DNA of 64,000 nt from Streptomyces sp. NBC_00289 (lineage in GTDB: Bacteria; Actinomycetota; Actinomycetes; Streptomycetales; Streptomycetaceae): NCBI RefSeq assembly GCF_041435115.1, contig NZ_CP108046.1, forward strand, positions 2,108,001 through 2,172,000. Reading direction: 5' to 3'. Of the stretch, positions 43,859 through 52,318 are shown piece by piece; the stretch's first letter is position 1; each line of letters opens with the position of its first letter. The translations under genes and the position numbers were made by a program. The notes beneath the pieces are model-generated. The model was given only the letters and a program-made list of their open reading frames with translations. It did no database searches and had not been told where the DNA came from.

Positions 43859-44671
43859 ATGACCCCTCGTCCGTCCCGTCCCGTCCGACTCCTCGCCTCG
43901 GCCCTGACGGCGGGCGCGCTGCTGATCACCGCGGCCTGCTCGGACGACGGCGACGGCGGCTCGGGCTCCGCCGACGTGACCGGCTCCCCCAGCGCCGACT
44001 CCCCGGCCGCAGCGTCCGGCGCCGCCCTCACCGAGGCCGGCGCCCAGGCCGCCCTGGTCACCGAGGCCGACCTCGAGGACGACTGGTCGAAGGTCACGGA
44101 CGCCGCGACCTGGCGCGACAAGTTGCTCGTCGGCACGGTCGACGTCGCCGACTTCCTCACCGCGAAGGCGGACGCCGCGGACTGCCAGAAGCTGCTCGAC
44201 TCCCTCCACGGGGAGGACCTGCTGGGCAAGCCGTCGGGGGCGTCCGCGCTCACCGGCTTCGAGCAGGGCGACTCCCGCCTGCTCTACCAGGTCGCCGCGT
44301 ACGACCGGGCCGCGCTGGACGACTCCTTCACCTGGCTGAAGTCCCTCCCCACCGAATGCGACAGCTTCACCGTGACCGACGGCAAGGACAAGCGGACGGT
44401 CGAGGTGATCGAGACCTCGCTGCCCGAGGAGGGCGACGCCCGGCAGGGCCTGCGGGTGACCGTGCGGGGTACGGTCGACGGCGCGCCCACCACGCTGACC
44501 CTGGACGTCGCCGCCGTGCGCGTCGGCAGCGACGCCCTCACCGTGACGGCCGGCGGCCTCGACGGGGACGAGTCCGACTCCACGAAGCAGGCGGCGAAGC
44601 TGGGCACCCAGCGTCTGAAGGACGTACAGGCCGGCAAGACACCCTCGGCCGACCCCGGTGAGCAGGACTGA
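43859..44671 (+). CDS. Putative secreted lipoprotein
   Basis: Surface lipoprotein of 270 residues. The signal peptide ends in the lipobox ITAAC (Cys27), followed by a Ser/Gly/Asp-rich linker to about residue 60. The folded part (ALTEAGAQAALVTEADLEDDW and later) resembles PknH-like sensor domains, but I cannot be sure. CAGGAGGCAG is upstream. It stands alone. Confidence 0.8.
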   Translation: MTPRPSRPVRLLASALTAGALLITAACSDDGDGGSGSADVTGSPSADSPAAASGAALTEAGAQAALVTEADLEDDWSKVTDAATWRDKLLVGTVDVADFLTAKADAADCQKLLDSLHGEDLLGKPSGASALTGFEQGDSRLLYQVAAYDRAALDDSFTWLKSLPTECDSFTVTDGKDKRTVEVIETSLPEEGDARQGLRVTVRGTVDGAPTTLTLDVAAVRVGSDALTVTAGGLDGDESDSTKQAAKLGTQRLKDVQAGKTPSADPGEQD

Positions 44672-44783
44672 CTCCGGCGTTCCCCCCGCGCGGGCCGCGG
44701 CCGCTCCACGCGTTCAGCGGACAACGTGATCACCGGACGGCACAATGGCGGTGAGGGCAACAGGCGTACGAAGGAGCTGAGAC

Positions 44784-45596
44784 GTGAGCGAGAGCCGCAC
44801 CCCGGCAGGCGGGTCCGCGAGGCTGAACACCGGTGTGGCGCACAACGCCCGCGTGTGGAACTACTGGATCGGCGGCAAGGACAACTACGAGGTCGACCAG
44901 CGGGTCGGCGAGCACGTGGCCACGATGTTCCCGCTGATCAGGGACATAGCCCGCGCGGACCGCGAGTTCCTCGGGCGCGCGGTGCGGTTTCTGGCCGAGG
45001 AGCGCGGAGTACGGCAGTTCCTCGACATCGGCACCGGGCTGCCGACGGCGGACAACACCCATGAGATCGCCCAGCGGATCGCGCCCGACGCACGGATCGT
45101 GTACGTCGACAACGACCCGATCGTGCTCGTCCACGCCCGCACGCTGCTGACCGGCAGCCGCGACGGCGTCACCGACTACATCGACGCGGACGTGCACGAC
45201 CCCGAGGCCATCCTCGAACGCGCCGCCCGCAGCCTCGACTTCACGCGGCCGGTCGCCGTCATGATGCTCGGCATCCTCAACTTCGTGCTGGACACCGAGA
45301 AGGCGCGGGACATCGTGCGCGGGATCATGGCCGCGGCGCCCTCGGGCAGCTTCCTGGTCCTGACGCATCCCACGTTCGAGGCCGACCTGGGCGGCGAGGG
45401 ACAGATCCCGGCGATGACGTTCTGGAACGAGAACGCCACCCCGCCGATCACCGCCCGCAGCCGCGAGGACATCGCCGCGTTCTTCGATGGACTGGAACTG
45501 CTCGAACCGGGACTGGTGTCGTGTGCGCAGTGGCGTGCGGAACCCGACTCTCCCGCCCCGGTACCGCAGTTCGGCGCGGTGGCCGTGAAACCCTGA
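44784..45596 (+). CDS. SAM-dependent methyltransferase, DUF574 family
   Basis: Protein of 270 residues from a family abundant in Streptomyces. Typical segments are NTGVAHNARVWNYWIGGKDN near the N-terminus, the SAM-binding FLDIGTGLPTADNTHEIAQ, IVYVDNDPIVLVHA, and VMMLGILNFVLD. GTG 44784 has AAGGAGCTGA upstream. The methyl acceptor is unknown. Confidence 0.9.
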   Translation: MSESRTPAGGSARLNTGVAHNARVWNYWIGGKDNYEVDQRVGEHVATMFPLIRDIARADREFLGRAVRFLAEERGVRQFLDIGTGLPTADNTHEIAQRIAPDARIVYVDNDPIVLVHARTLLTGSRDGVTDYIDADVHDPEAILERAARSLDFTRPVAVMMLGILNFVLDTEKARDIVRGIMAAAPSGSFLVLTHPTFEADLGGEGQIPAMTFWNENATPPITARSREDIAAFFDGLELLEPGLVSCAQWRAEPDSPAPVPQFGAVAVKP

Positions 45597-45717
45597 CGCA
45601 CCGCGGCCGTCGGCCGACGGGGCGACGGCACTCCACGCGGGTGCGGCGCCTTCCAGGCTCGCAGGCGCATCCGAAGGCGACTGGGCGCCCGCCCCGACCG
45701 GAAAGTATGATCAAGCA

Positions 45718-46254
45718 ATGTCTGACATGACCGATACCACGCCGGGTTGGCTGACCGACGACGAACTCGGGATGGCCCGCGCCCGCATGCCCATCCTGTA
45801 CGTCGAGGCCGTACCCGTGCGGGTGGACGACAGCGGCGAAGTCACCAGCGTCGGCCTGTTGCTGCGCATCGGACCGGACGGCACGGTCAGCCGGACCCTG
45901 GTCTCCGGCCGGGTGCTGCATCACGAGCGGGTGCGCGACGCCCTGCTGCGGCATCTGGAGAAGGACCTCGGACCCGTGGCACTGCCCCGGGTTCCGGCCT
46001 CACTGCAGCCCTTCACCGTGGCGGAGTACTTCCCGACGCACGGGGTGACGCCGTACCACGACCCGCGCCAGCACGCCGTCTCGCTCGCCTACGTCGTCCC
46101 GGTGACCGGCGACTGCCGTCCCCGTCAGGACGCCCTGGACCTCGTGTGGTTCAGCCCGCAGGAGGCGTTGTCGCCGGCGGTGGCGAGCGAGATGCCCGGC
46201 GGCCACGGGGTGCTGCTCAAGCAGGCGCTGGCCCATGTGGGCTGCGTGATCTGA
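45718..46254 (+). CDS. DUF4916/Nudix-like protein
   Basis: Protein of 178 residues. It looks like the DUF4916 family, which shares the Nudix fold; I see no canonical Nudix box, so hydrolase activity is doubtful. Segments GWLTDDELGMARARMPILYVEAVPV and LQPFTVAEYFPTHGVTPYHD are distinctive. TATGAT (45706-45711) ends six bases before ATG 45718, consistent with a leaderless mRNA. Confidence 0.8.
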   Translation: MSDMTDTTPGWLTDDELGMARARMPILYVEAVPVRVDDSGEVTSVGLLLRIGPDGTVSRTLVSGRVLHHERVRDALLRHLEKDLGPVALPRVPASLQPFTVAEYFPTHGVTPYHDPRQHAVSLAYVVPVTGDCRPRQDALDLVWFSPQEALSPAVASEMPGGHGVLLKQALAHVGCVI

Positions 46255-46288
46255 GGCGGTGCGGCAGGGCCGCCGGACCGTACCGTCC

Positions 46289-47116
46289 CTAAGACCTGTC
46301 CTGTTCGGCCGTCCGCTTCGAGAGCATCTCGCTGAACGGCGTGACCGGGCGTGCCGCGCGTTCGCCGTCCACGGTGATGTCCACCGCCTCGTTGAAGAAG
46401 GCGAGCAGTCCCTGGACGGCCGCCACCTGGGGCAGCGGGTCCGGGTAGCTCCAGACGAGGTTCGGCGGGACGTCGGCGTCGCCGCGCCAGGACCAGTACT
46501 GGGCGGTGCCCTTGTACGGGCAGCCGGTGTGGTGCTCGGTGGGCGCGAACAGGTCGAGGCGGACGTCCTCGCGGGGGATGTAGTACCGGGTGGGCAGGGC
46601 GGTCTCGAAGAGGAGTACCGGACGGCGGGTGTCCGCGACCGTCGTACCGTCGATCTCGACCCGGACGTGCCGGCTGCTCGACAGGGCGTCGACCCGTTTG
46701 TGCGGGTCGCGCGGGTGGATGAAGATCTCCTCCTCTTCCTCGTACCAGTGGTCGAGGCCCGTGCCCCAGCGCCGGAACCACTCGAAGGCGATGTGGCCGG
46801 CCAGGTCCTCGGCGGGGAAGGTCCAGGCCGCGTTCTCCACCGGATCGCCGCCGACCTCGAGGTCGTAGAAGACCTGCGATCCGGTGTGGGTGCCCGTGGG
46901 CGGGTTCTTCGCCGGGCGGAGCAGGTCCTCGCGGACCTCCTCGCGCGGGAAGGCGTACTGCGGGACGGGCAGGTCCGGCTCCCACACCAGGACGGGACGG
47001 CGGCTGTCGACGACGGTGACGCCGTTCTTGGACCCGCGCACCCAGCGGGTGCTCGGTTCCCACAGGAGGCCTTCCGGGGTGCTGCGGATGGACCGCTCGG
47101 TGGGCAGGATCGTCAT
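46289..47116 (-). CDS. Protein with two DUF427 domains
   Basis: Protein of 275 residues containing two DUF427 repeats (about residues 25-125 and 150-250). Each has a VDSRRPVLVWE- or VADTRRPVLLFE-type strand and an xYxFPREDVR or YYIPREDVR motif; CPYKGTAQYWSW in the second is the family signature. No biochemical role is established to my knowledge. AAGGAGAG precedes ATG 47116. Confidence 0.88.
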   Translation of the reverse strand: MTILPTERSIRSTPEGLLWEPSTRWVRGSKNGVTVVDSRRPVLVWEPDLPVPQYAFPREEVREDLLRPAKNPPTGTHTGSQVFYDLEVGGDPVENAAWTFPAEDLAGHIAFEWFRRWGTGLDHWYEEEEEIFIHPRDPHKRVDALSSSRHVRVEIDGTTVADTRRPVLLFETALPTRYYIPREDVRLDLFAPTEHHTGCPYKGTAQYWSWRGDADVPPNLVWSYPDPLPQVAAVQGLLAFFNEAVDITVDGERAARPVTPFSEMLSKRTAEQDRS

Positions 47117-47410
47117 GGCCGCTCTCCTTCGTCCGCTCCCCCCAGTCAGGCACACGCGGGCGGGGCCCGCCAGACCGGCGGCACCACTCGGGCCACCGGG
47201 CCGGTGCAGCCGCGGCCGGGTCCCCGTCGGATCGGGCGGGATCGGCGGTGTCGCGCTGCGTACTGCCCGGCTCACCGGTGTCGCGCAGCCACTCGACGAC
47301 CAGCTCGTCCCGGGTGCCGAAACGGACCAGGTGGCGGCCGACGAGGTCAAGGTTCGCCCGCCGTCCGCGTCGCTTGCCCGAGGGCCGGCTGCGGACGGGG
47401 AAACGCGAAG
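47117..47410. other. Gap before DUF427 gene
   Basis: About 290 bases without a supported gene. On the minus strand a frame reads LDLVGRHLVRFGTRDELVVE, which looks protein-like, but its only early start lies in a terminator loop and it has no closing stop before the DUF427 gene. It could be a gene remnant. Confidence 0.4.
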
Positions 47411-47447
47411 GGCCGGGTCCCGCCCCCATGAAGGGCGGGACCCGGCC
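47411..47447. terminator. Terminator after PfkB gene
   Basis: Perfect 15-base arms GGCCGGGTCCCGCCC and GGGCGGGACCCGGCC around a 7-base loop, downstream of the minus-strand PfkB gene. Confidence 0.85.
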
Positions 47448-47498
47448 AGGTCGCCGAGCGTGCGGGCACCCGTGGGGGACGGCCGCCGGCGTCTCGCT

Positions 47499-48428
47499 TC
47501 AGGGGCGGGGCTTGTGCGTCGCGGCGAACTCGTCGGCTGTCTGGAGGTCGAAGTCGCCGTGGTCGCTGCCGAGACCCTGGGCGACCAGCGCGGCCGCGGC
47601 GCTGCCGAGGACGGCGGCCTCACGCGGGCTTCGGCCCAGACCGACCCCGCGCAGGAACCCGGCCGAGAACGCGTCGCCACAGCCGGTGGTGTCCACCACG
47701 TCGATCTCGAAGGCGGGCACGGTTTCGGTGCCCTCCGCGGTGACCAGGACCGCCCCGTCACCGCCGCGGGTGACCGCGACGGCGCCGGCACCGGCGTCGA
47801 GGAACCTGCGTGCGCCCGTCACCAGGTCGTCCTCGCCGCTGAAGCCGAGCACCTGGTCCTCGTTGGGCAGCAGGTGGTCAACGTACGGCAGGGCCGCCGC
47901 GAGCTGCTCGAAGCTGCCGAGCACGCCGGGTGCGAGGAGGTCGACGGAGGTGACCACGCCGTGTTCCTTCGCGTACGACAGGACGCGTGCGGCGACGTCG
48001 ACGCCGATCAGCTCGGGACCGCCGAGGTGCAGGTGGGTGGCTTCGGCGAGCGCTTCCCAGGGAACGTCGTCGAGGCCGTAGGTGATGTTCGCGCCGAGCA
48101 GGTGCAGCGAGGGCCGGTCGCCGTTCGGGCGGATGGGCAGGACGCTCGCGGAGGTGGCGGTGTCCGCGCGGCGGACGAGGAACTCGGTGTCGATGCCCGC
48201 CCGGCCCAGGAGTTGCACCAGCATGTCGCCGGTGGGGTCGGTGCCGATCGCGCCGGCGCTGCGCACCGAGGCGCCGAGTTTGGCGAGGGTCAGCGCGGTT
48301 CCGCCGGCCGTCCCTGCGGCGGTCATCCTGATGTCGTCCACCAGTGTGGCGCCCTGGCCCTCGGGTATGGCCTCCACCGGCCGTACCAGCACGTCCAGGA
48401 CGTGCACGCCCATCGTCACGACCTTCAT
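47499..48428 (-). CDS. PfkB family carbohydrate kinase
   Basis: Ribokinase-fold sugar kinase of 309 residues. The N-terminal PfkB region includes AAGTAGGTALTLAKLGASV; the catalytic anion-hole motif is DTTGCGDAFSAGFLRG, with Cys in place of Ala of GAGD, a common variation. ATG 48428 overlaps the stop of the truncated aldolase gene (ATGA). A sugar phosphorylated here would have been the aldolase substrate. Confidence 0.92.
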   Translation of the reverse strand: MKVVTMGVHVLDVLVRPVEAIPEGQGATLVDDIRMTAAGTAGGTALTLAKLGASVRSAGAIGTDPTGDMLVQLLGRAGIDTEFLVRRADTATSASVLPIRPNGDRPSLHLLGANITYGLDDVPWEALAEATHLHLGGPELIGVDVAARVLSYAKEHGVVTSVDLLAPGVLGSFEQLAAALPYVDHLLPNEDQVLGFSGEDDLVTGARRFLDAGAGAVAVTRGGDGAVLVTAEGTETVPAFEIDVVDTTGCGDAFSAGFLRGVGLGRSPREAAVLGSAAAALVAQGLGSDHGDFDLQTADEFAATHKPRP

Positions 48429-48733
48429 CGCTTTCCCTCCTGCGCGGGTGGTACGGGTTGGGTGGTGCCGTAGTCACGGGCGATCGCGGCCTCGATCACC
48501 GCGAGTTGCTGCTGTTCGTCGAGGACGCGGGGCGGTCCGAGAGCGGCCGCGCGCTGGTAGACGCCGCAGGCCCACTCCAGCAGCAGCGCGTGCTCGACCG
48601 CCTTGTCGAGCGTGGGCGCGTGGGTGAGCGCACCGTGGTTGGCCATCAGCGCGGCGCCGCGGCCGTCGAGCGCGGCGAGTACCGACTCGGCGAGTTCCGG
48701 GGTGCCGAAGGTGGCGTACGGCGCGACCCGCAC
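48425..48733 (-). pseudogene. Class II aldolase family protein, 5'-truncated
   Basis: Only the last 102 codons of a class II aldolase/adducin-type gene remain (RVAPYATFGTPELAESVLAAL, GAALMANHGALTHAPTLDKA). Complete members are about 210-230 residues; the N-terminal half with the first metal histidines is missing. Homology stops at about 48733, where acyl-CoA dehydrogenase sequence of the other strand begins. A GTG happens to sit at the edge, so a shortened product is possible but would lack the active site. Confidence 0.82.
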
Positions 48734-48740
48734 CGCTGCT
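48728..48740. other. Recombination breakpoint between two truncated genes
   Basis: Aldolase coding sequence (minus) and acyl-CoA dehydrogenase coding sequence (plus) meet head to head here, each without its 5' part. No insertion sequence or clear repeat is seen at the join. Deletion, inversion or a misassembly would give this picture. Confidence 0.75.
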
Positions 48741-49653
48741 GCGCTGGGGCACGGAGGAGCAGAAGAGCCACTTCCTGCCGCGCATCCTCAGCGGCGAGGA
48801 CACCTGGTGCCAGGGCTACTCGGAGCCGGACGCCGGCTCGGACCTCGCCTCGCTCACCACCCGCGCCACGCGCGAGGGCGAGGAGTGGGTGATCGACGGC
48901 CAGAAGGTGTGGACCTCCGGCGCCCATCACAGCGACTGGATCTTCGTGCTGGCCCGCACCGACCGCGAGGCCCCGAAGCACCGGGGCATCTCCTTCCTTC
49001 TCGTCCCGCTCCGCCAGCCCGGCGTCGAGGTACGGCCGTTTCGCATGATGAGCGGCCAGCTGCACTTCAACGAGGTCTTCTTCGACGGCGCCCGCACCCG
49101 CGCCGACCTCGTCGTCGGCGGCGTCGACAACGGCTGGACGGTCGCCCAGAGCCTGCTGGGCGTCGAGCGCGGCGAGGAGGCGGCCACCAATCCCATCCTG
49201 TTCCGGGCCGAGGTGGAGCGTCTCGTCGCCCTGGCCCGCCAGTACGGCAAGGACCAGGACCCGGTGATCCGGCAGCGGATCGCCTGGTGCTGGTCCAAGG
49301 TCGAGATCATGCGCTTCCTCGGCTACCGGATCCTCACCGGCTGGCTCAAGGGCGCCGAGCCGGGCCCCGAGACGTCGATCGCCAAGCTGTACTGGAGCGA
49401 GTACCACACCAAGGTCACCGACCTCGCGCTGGACATCATGGGCCTGCACGGCCAGGTGCCCGCCGGGCGGCCGCCCCTGCGCACCTACCGCACCGACGAC
49501 CCCGGCGCCGCCAACTCCTCGGCGTCCTGGTCGACGACGTATCTGATCGCCCGCTCCGGCACGATCTACGCGGGGACCTCCCAGGTGCAGCGGAACATCC
49601 TCGCGGAGAAGGTGCTGGGGCTGCCGCGCGAGCCGCGGACGCAGGCCGGTTAG
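48734..49653 (+). pseudogene. Acyl-CoA dehydrogenase, 5'-truncated
   Basis: About 306 codons from LLRWGTEEQKSHFLPRILSG to the end (SGTIYAGTSQVQRNILAEKV). The missing N-terminal 90-100 residues form the first helical domain of this flavoenzyme family. FAD-binding parts CQGYSEPDAGSDLASL and GQKVWTSG remain. No good start codon precedes residue 50 of the remnant (first is GTG 48889), so it is probably non-functional. It may once have belonged to the CoA-ester cluster that follows. Confidence 0.83.
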
Positions 49654-49660
49654 GAGCTGC

Positions 49661-49722
49661 CCGGCCGATCGTGGCGGAGGAAAGCAGGGAGTCCGTCGGG
49701 CGCTCCCGCCGTGATCGGCCGG
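49661..49722. terminator. Bulged hairpin terminator between convergent genes
   Basis: CCGGCCGATC-GT-GGCGG pairs with CCGCC-GT-GATCGGCCGG across a 28-base loop. Confidence 0.65.
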
Positions 49723-49737
49723 ACAGCCCCCAGGGGA

Positions 49738-50307
49738 TCAGGGCCGTTCGAAGGTGTGGAGTTCCGGGACCGGACGTGGCCCGGTCCCCGGATTCCAGCC
49801 CGCGTCGAGTTTGCGCAGGCCCACCCCGTCCGGGGCCCAGATGTGGCAGCTGTTCAGGACTCCCGCGGTCGCGCGCGGGCCGTTGGCCGGCTCGCCCGCG
49901 TCGCGGCGCCGGACGTTGGCCGACATGGCGGCCTGCACGACCGCGGGGCCGAGCAGCCGGGCCAGCTCGTAGAGGTGCGAGCAGCCCAGTACGCCCCGGA
50001 ACCGTTCCTGGATGGCCCGGTTGTACCCGGCGGCGACACTGAGTCCGACCAGGCCGTCGAAGGCCGGGGCGATCAGGGGGCACTCGGCGTGCGGGAAGGT
50101 CAGCATGTCGGCCTCGGCTGCCACCACGACCATGTCCGTGACGCGGACGCGGACCGCGAGCACCATCCGGTGCACGGTGGCGGCCGCCGGCTCCGCCCAG
50201 GGCCGCTCGTCACTCAGTTCCGCCTCCACCGAGATCTCGTCGCCGTCCTCCTGGCGGGCGGTGAGGGTGATGGTGCGGCGGTGCAGCAGGGGTTCTGCGC
50301 CTGTCAT
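49738..50307 (-). CDS. DUF2889 family protein
   Basis: Protein of 189 residues. It has the DUF2889 pattern (FRGVLGCSHLYELARLLGP) and often such genes accompany CoA-ester or aromatic catabolism; the biochemical role is unknown. Its ATG overlaps the stop of the enoyl-CoA hydratase gene (ATGA), so the two are co-translated. Confidence 0.8.
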   Translation of the reverse strand: MTGAEPLLHRRTITLTARQEDGDEISVEAELSDERPWAEPAAATVHRMVLAVRVRVTDMVVVAAEADMLTFPHAECPLIAPAFDGLVGLSVAAGYNRAIQERFRGVLGCSHLYELARLLGPAVVQAAMSANVRRRDAGEPANGPRATAGVLNSCHIWAPDGVGLRKLDAGWNPGTGPRPVPELHTFERP

Positions 50308-51188
50308 GACAAGGCCTTTCCCGGTACCGGCGCGCTCTGTCCGGGCAGCGCCGCGAACTGTGGCTGTCTGCGTTCGATGAAGCTGAGCACGCCCTCGCGG
50401 TAGTCCGGGGCCTGCTTCGCGGTGGCCAGCAGCGCGGCCGCGCCGTCACTGCTCTCGACGAAGGTCTTCGCCTGGTCGTCGGCGAGCTGCCGCTTGATGA
50501 GGGACATCGCGTACGGACTGGCCGAGCGGGCCAGTTCCGTCGCGTAGGCGAGCGCCGCCGGGAGCAGCTCCGCCGGCTCGACCAGCCGGTTGACCAGCCC
50601 CATGGCCAGCGCCTCGGTGCCGGTGAACCGGCGCGAGGACAGCAGCAGGTCACTGGCGTTGCCGTAGCCGACGAGCCGGGGCAGGAGCCACGACACACCG
50701 TCCTCGGCCACCAGGCCGCGCGCGCTGAAGGCGGCGGCGAACTTCGCGTGCGGCACGGCGAACCGCACGTCGCACATGAGCGCCTGGTTGAACCCGATGC
50801 CCGCACAGGCGCCGTTGACGGCCGCCACCACGGGCTTGGGGAAGGACATGGGCCGGGTGCGCGGAGGCAACTGGCCGGTCGGCCAGGGGCGGGCGCCCGA
50901 CGAGGCTCCGTCCAGCACGCTCATGTCCATCCCGGGGCAGAAGCTGCGGCCGGCGCCGGTGAGCACCACGGCCCGTACGGCCGGGTCCCGCTCGGCGCGG
51001 TCGAACAGCTCGTTGTAGAGCAGTTCCATCTCCAGGGTCCAGGCGTTGTGCCGCTCGGGACGGTTCAGGGTGAGCAGCAGGACCCCGTCGTCGGTGAGCT
51101 CGGTGAGGATCACCGGGGCGGGGCTCTCGTTCATCGAGTCCGTCGAGTCCGTCGGATCCATGGAGTCCGTCGAGTCCGTCGAGTCCAT
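50304..51188 (-). CDS. Enoyl-CoA hydratase/isomerase family protein
   Basis: Crotonase-fold protein of 294 residues. The oxyanion hole is FCPGMDMSVL and NGACAGIGFNQALMCDVRF, with Glu absent at one of the usual catalytic positions, so hydratase, isomerase or hydrolase chemistry is open. ATG 51188 is used, with GGGGAG eight bases upstream. The first 22 residues are a Ser/Thr/Met-Asp repeat encoded by 9-bp units, in front of the domain start VILTELTDDGV. Divergent from the GntR gene. Confidence 0.87.
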   Translation of the reverse strand: MDSTDSTDSMDPTDSTDSMNESPAPVILTELTDDGVLLLTLNRPERHNAWTLEMELLYNELFDRAERDPAVRAVVLTGAGRSFCPGMDMSVLDGASSGARPWPTGQLPPRTRPMSFPKPVVAAVNGACAGIGFNQALMCDVRFAVPHAKFAAAFSARGLVAEDGVSWLLPRLVGYGNASDLLLSSRRFTGTEALAMGLVNRLVEPAELLPAALAYATELARSASPYAMSLIKRQLADDQAKTFVESSDGAAALLATAKQAPDYREGVLSFIERRQPQFAALPGQSAPVPGKALS

Positions 51189-51193
51189 CGAGG
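51131..51193 (-). repeat. In-frame 9-bp tandem repeat, seven units
   Basis: Units of the form CCGTCGAGT recur every nine bases (+ strand) across the N-terminus of the hydratase gene, encoding Asp-Ser-Thr/Met triplets. Copy number changes would keep the frame. Confidence 0.88.
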
Positions 51194-51232
51194 TCACTCC
51201 CCGTGAGGCGGCCCGTCATTGGGGGCTAATAG

Positions 51233-51249
51233 ATAGATGAATCATCTAT
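51233..51249. promoter_or_regulatory. Putative FCD-GntR operator (17-bp palindrome)
   Basis: ATAGATGA-A-TCATCTAT is a perfect 8-bp inverted repeat between the hydratase and GntR genes. Its core TAGATRATT recurs at the promoters at 52260 and 63825. Confidence 0.75.
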
Positions 51250-51400
51250 ATACCCAAGGGCAGCCCCGGCACCAGAGAGAACCGCGTCCGAGAGGTGATC
51301 ATTGCCCCCTTGACCTGGTACCCTCGATGCACTAAGCAGATTCATTTTGCTATATACGGCGAAACTGAACAGGGCAGACCACCAGCGAGGAGAGTGCACC

Positions 51401-52204
51401 GTGGCCGAGGCAGCCCGTGCAGCAGAAACGCCGACCGTGCCGACACCCTTCCGCGGCCGTGTCGGGCGCCAGGTGCGCGTACCGAAGACCGCCGAGCTGG
51501 TCGCCGCCCACCTGCGCCGCCAGATCGTACGGGGCGAACTGCAGCCCGGCGACGCCCTGCCGCCGGAGTCGGGCCTGATGGAGCAGTTCGGCATCTCCCG
51601 GCCGACCCTGCGCGAGGCGTTCCGGGTGCTGGAGTCGGAGTCCCTGATCACCGTGCGCCGCGGCGCCCACGGCGGCGCCCGGGTGAGCGCCCCGGACTCC
51701 GACGTCGCGGCCCGCTTCGCCGGCCTGATCCTCGAGTACCGCGGTGCCACCCTCGGCGACATCTACCGCGCGGCCGCCGTCATCGAGCCGCCCTGCGCCC
51801 GGCAGCTCGCCACCAAGAACTCGCCGGACGACATCAAGCGACTGCGGGACGCGCTGGCCACCGAGAAGGCCGCCATGGACGACCCGCTCGCCCTGGTGGA
51901 GGCGCAGGACGCCTTCCACGCCCTGCTGATCGAGCTCACCGGCAACCAGACGCTGATCCTGCTGTGCGGCATGCTGCGCAACATCATCGACCGCGCCAAC
52001 GCCTCCTACACCGCGGGCGCCACGGACGCGGAGGCCCAGAAGGCGCAGGCCCTCAAGGGACACCGGGCCCATGTCCGGCTGGTCGGCCTGATCGAGTCCG
52101 GCAAGGCGGACGAGGCCGAGAAGCTGTGGCAGCGGCACATCTCCAGCGCCGACGACGTCGTCAACTCGGCCGGCCCCAAGACGGTGCTCGAACTCCTCGA
52201 CTGA
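51401..52204 (+). CDS. GntR family regulator, FCD (FadR-like) subfamily
   Basis: Regulator of 267 residues. The winged helix is in residues 30-100 (LVAAHLRRQIVRGELQPGD, LMEQFGISRPTLREAFRVL) and the FCD domain follows. GTG 51401 has GAGGAGAG upstream. An AT-rich palindrome lies in its own promoter and related sites occur at three other promoters in the next 12 kb, so it is the probable master regulator of the CoA-ester cluster. The inducer is likely an acyl-CoA or carboxylic acid. Confidence 0.92.
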   Translation: MAEAARAAETPTVPTPFRGRVGRQVRVPKTAELVAAHLRRQIVRGELQPGDALPPESGLMEQFGISRPTLREAFRVLESESLITVRRGAHGGARVSAPDSDVAARFAGLILEYRGATLGDIYRAAAVIEPPCARQLATKNSPDDIKRLRDALATEKAAMDDPLALVEAQDAFHALLIELTGNQTLILLCGMLRNIIDRANASYTAGATDAEAQKAQALKGHRAHVRLVGLIESGKADEAEKLWQRHISSADDVVNSAGPKTVLELLD

Positions 52205-52259
52205 CCCGGCCGGCCACCTTCCCCGCACCGCCTCCCCCGCACCCCTTGCGCCTTTCAAT

Positions 52260-52276
52260 CAGTTAGATAATTATAG
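52260..52276 (+). promoter_or_regulatory. AT-rich operator-like site before amidohydrolase gene
   Basis: CAGTTAGATAATTATAG is repeated exactly at 63825-63841. It is 43 bases before the amidohydrolase ATG, in promoter position, and stands out in GC-rich DNA. Confidence 0.78.
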
Positions 52277-52318
52277 AAGGCGTACTGAATAGCTCAGGGG
52301 TGTCCGGAGGCGACGGCC

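Noticed and set aside
47117..47429. Minus-strand frame reading LDLVGRHLVRFGTRDELVVE
   Set aside because: Locally protein-like, but its start is in a terminator loop and it runs into the DUF427 gene in the wrong frame; at best a remnant.
48700..48760. Insertion sequence causing the gene truncations
   Set aside because: No transposase, terminal inverted repeats or target duplication is visible at the junction.
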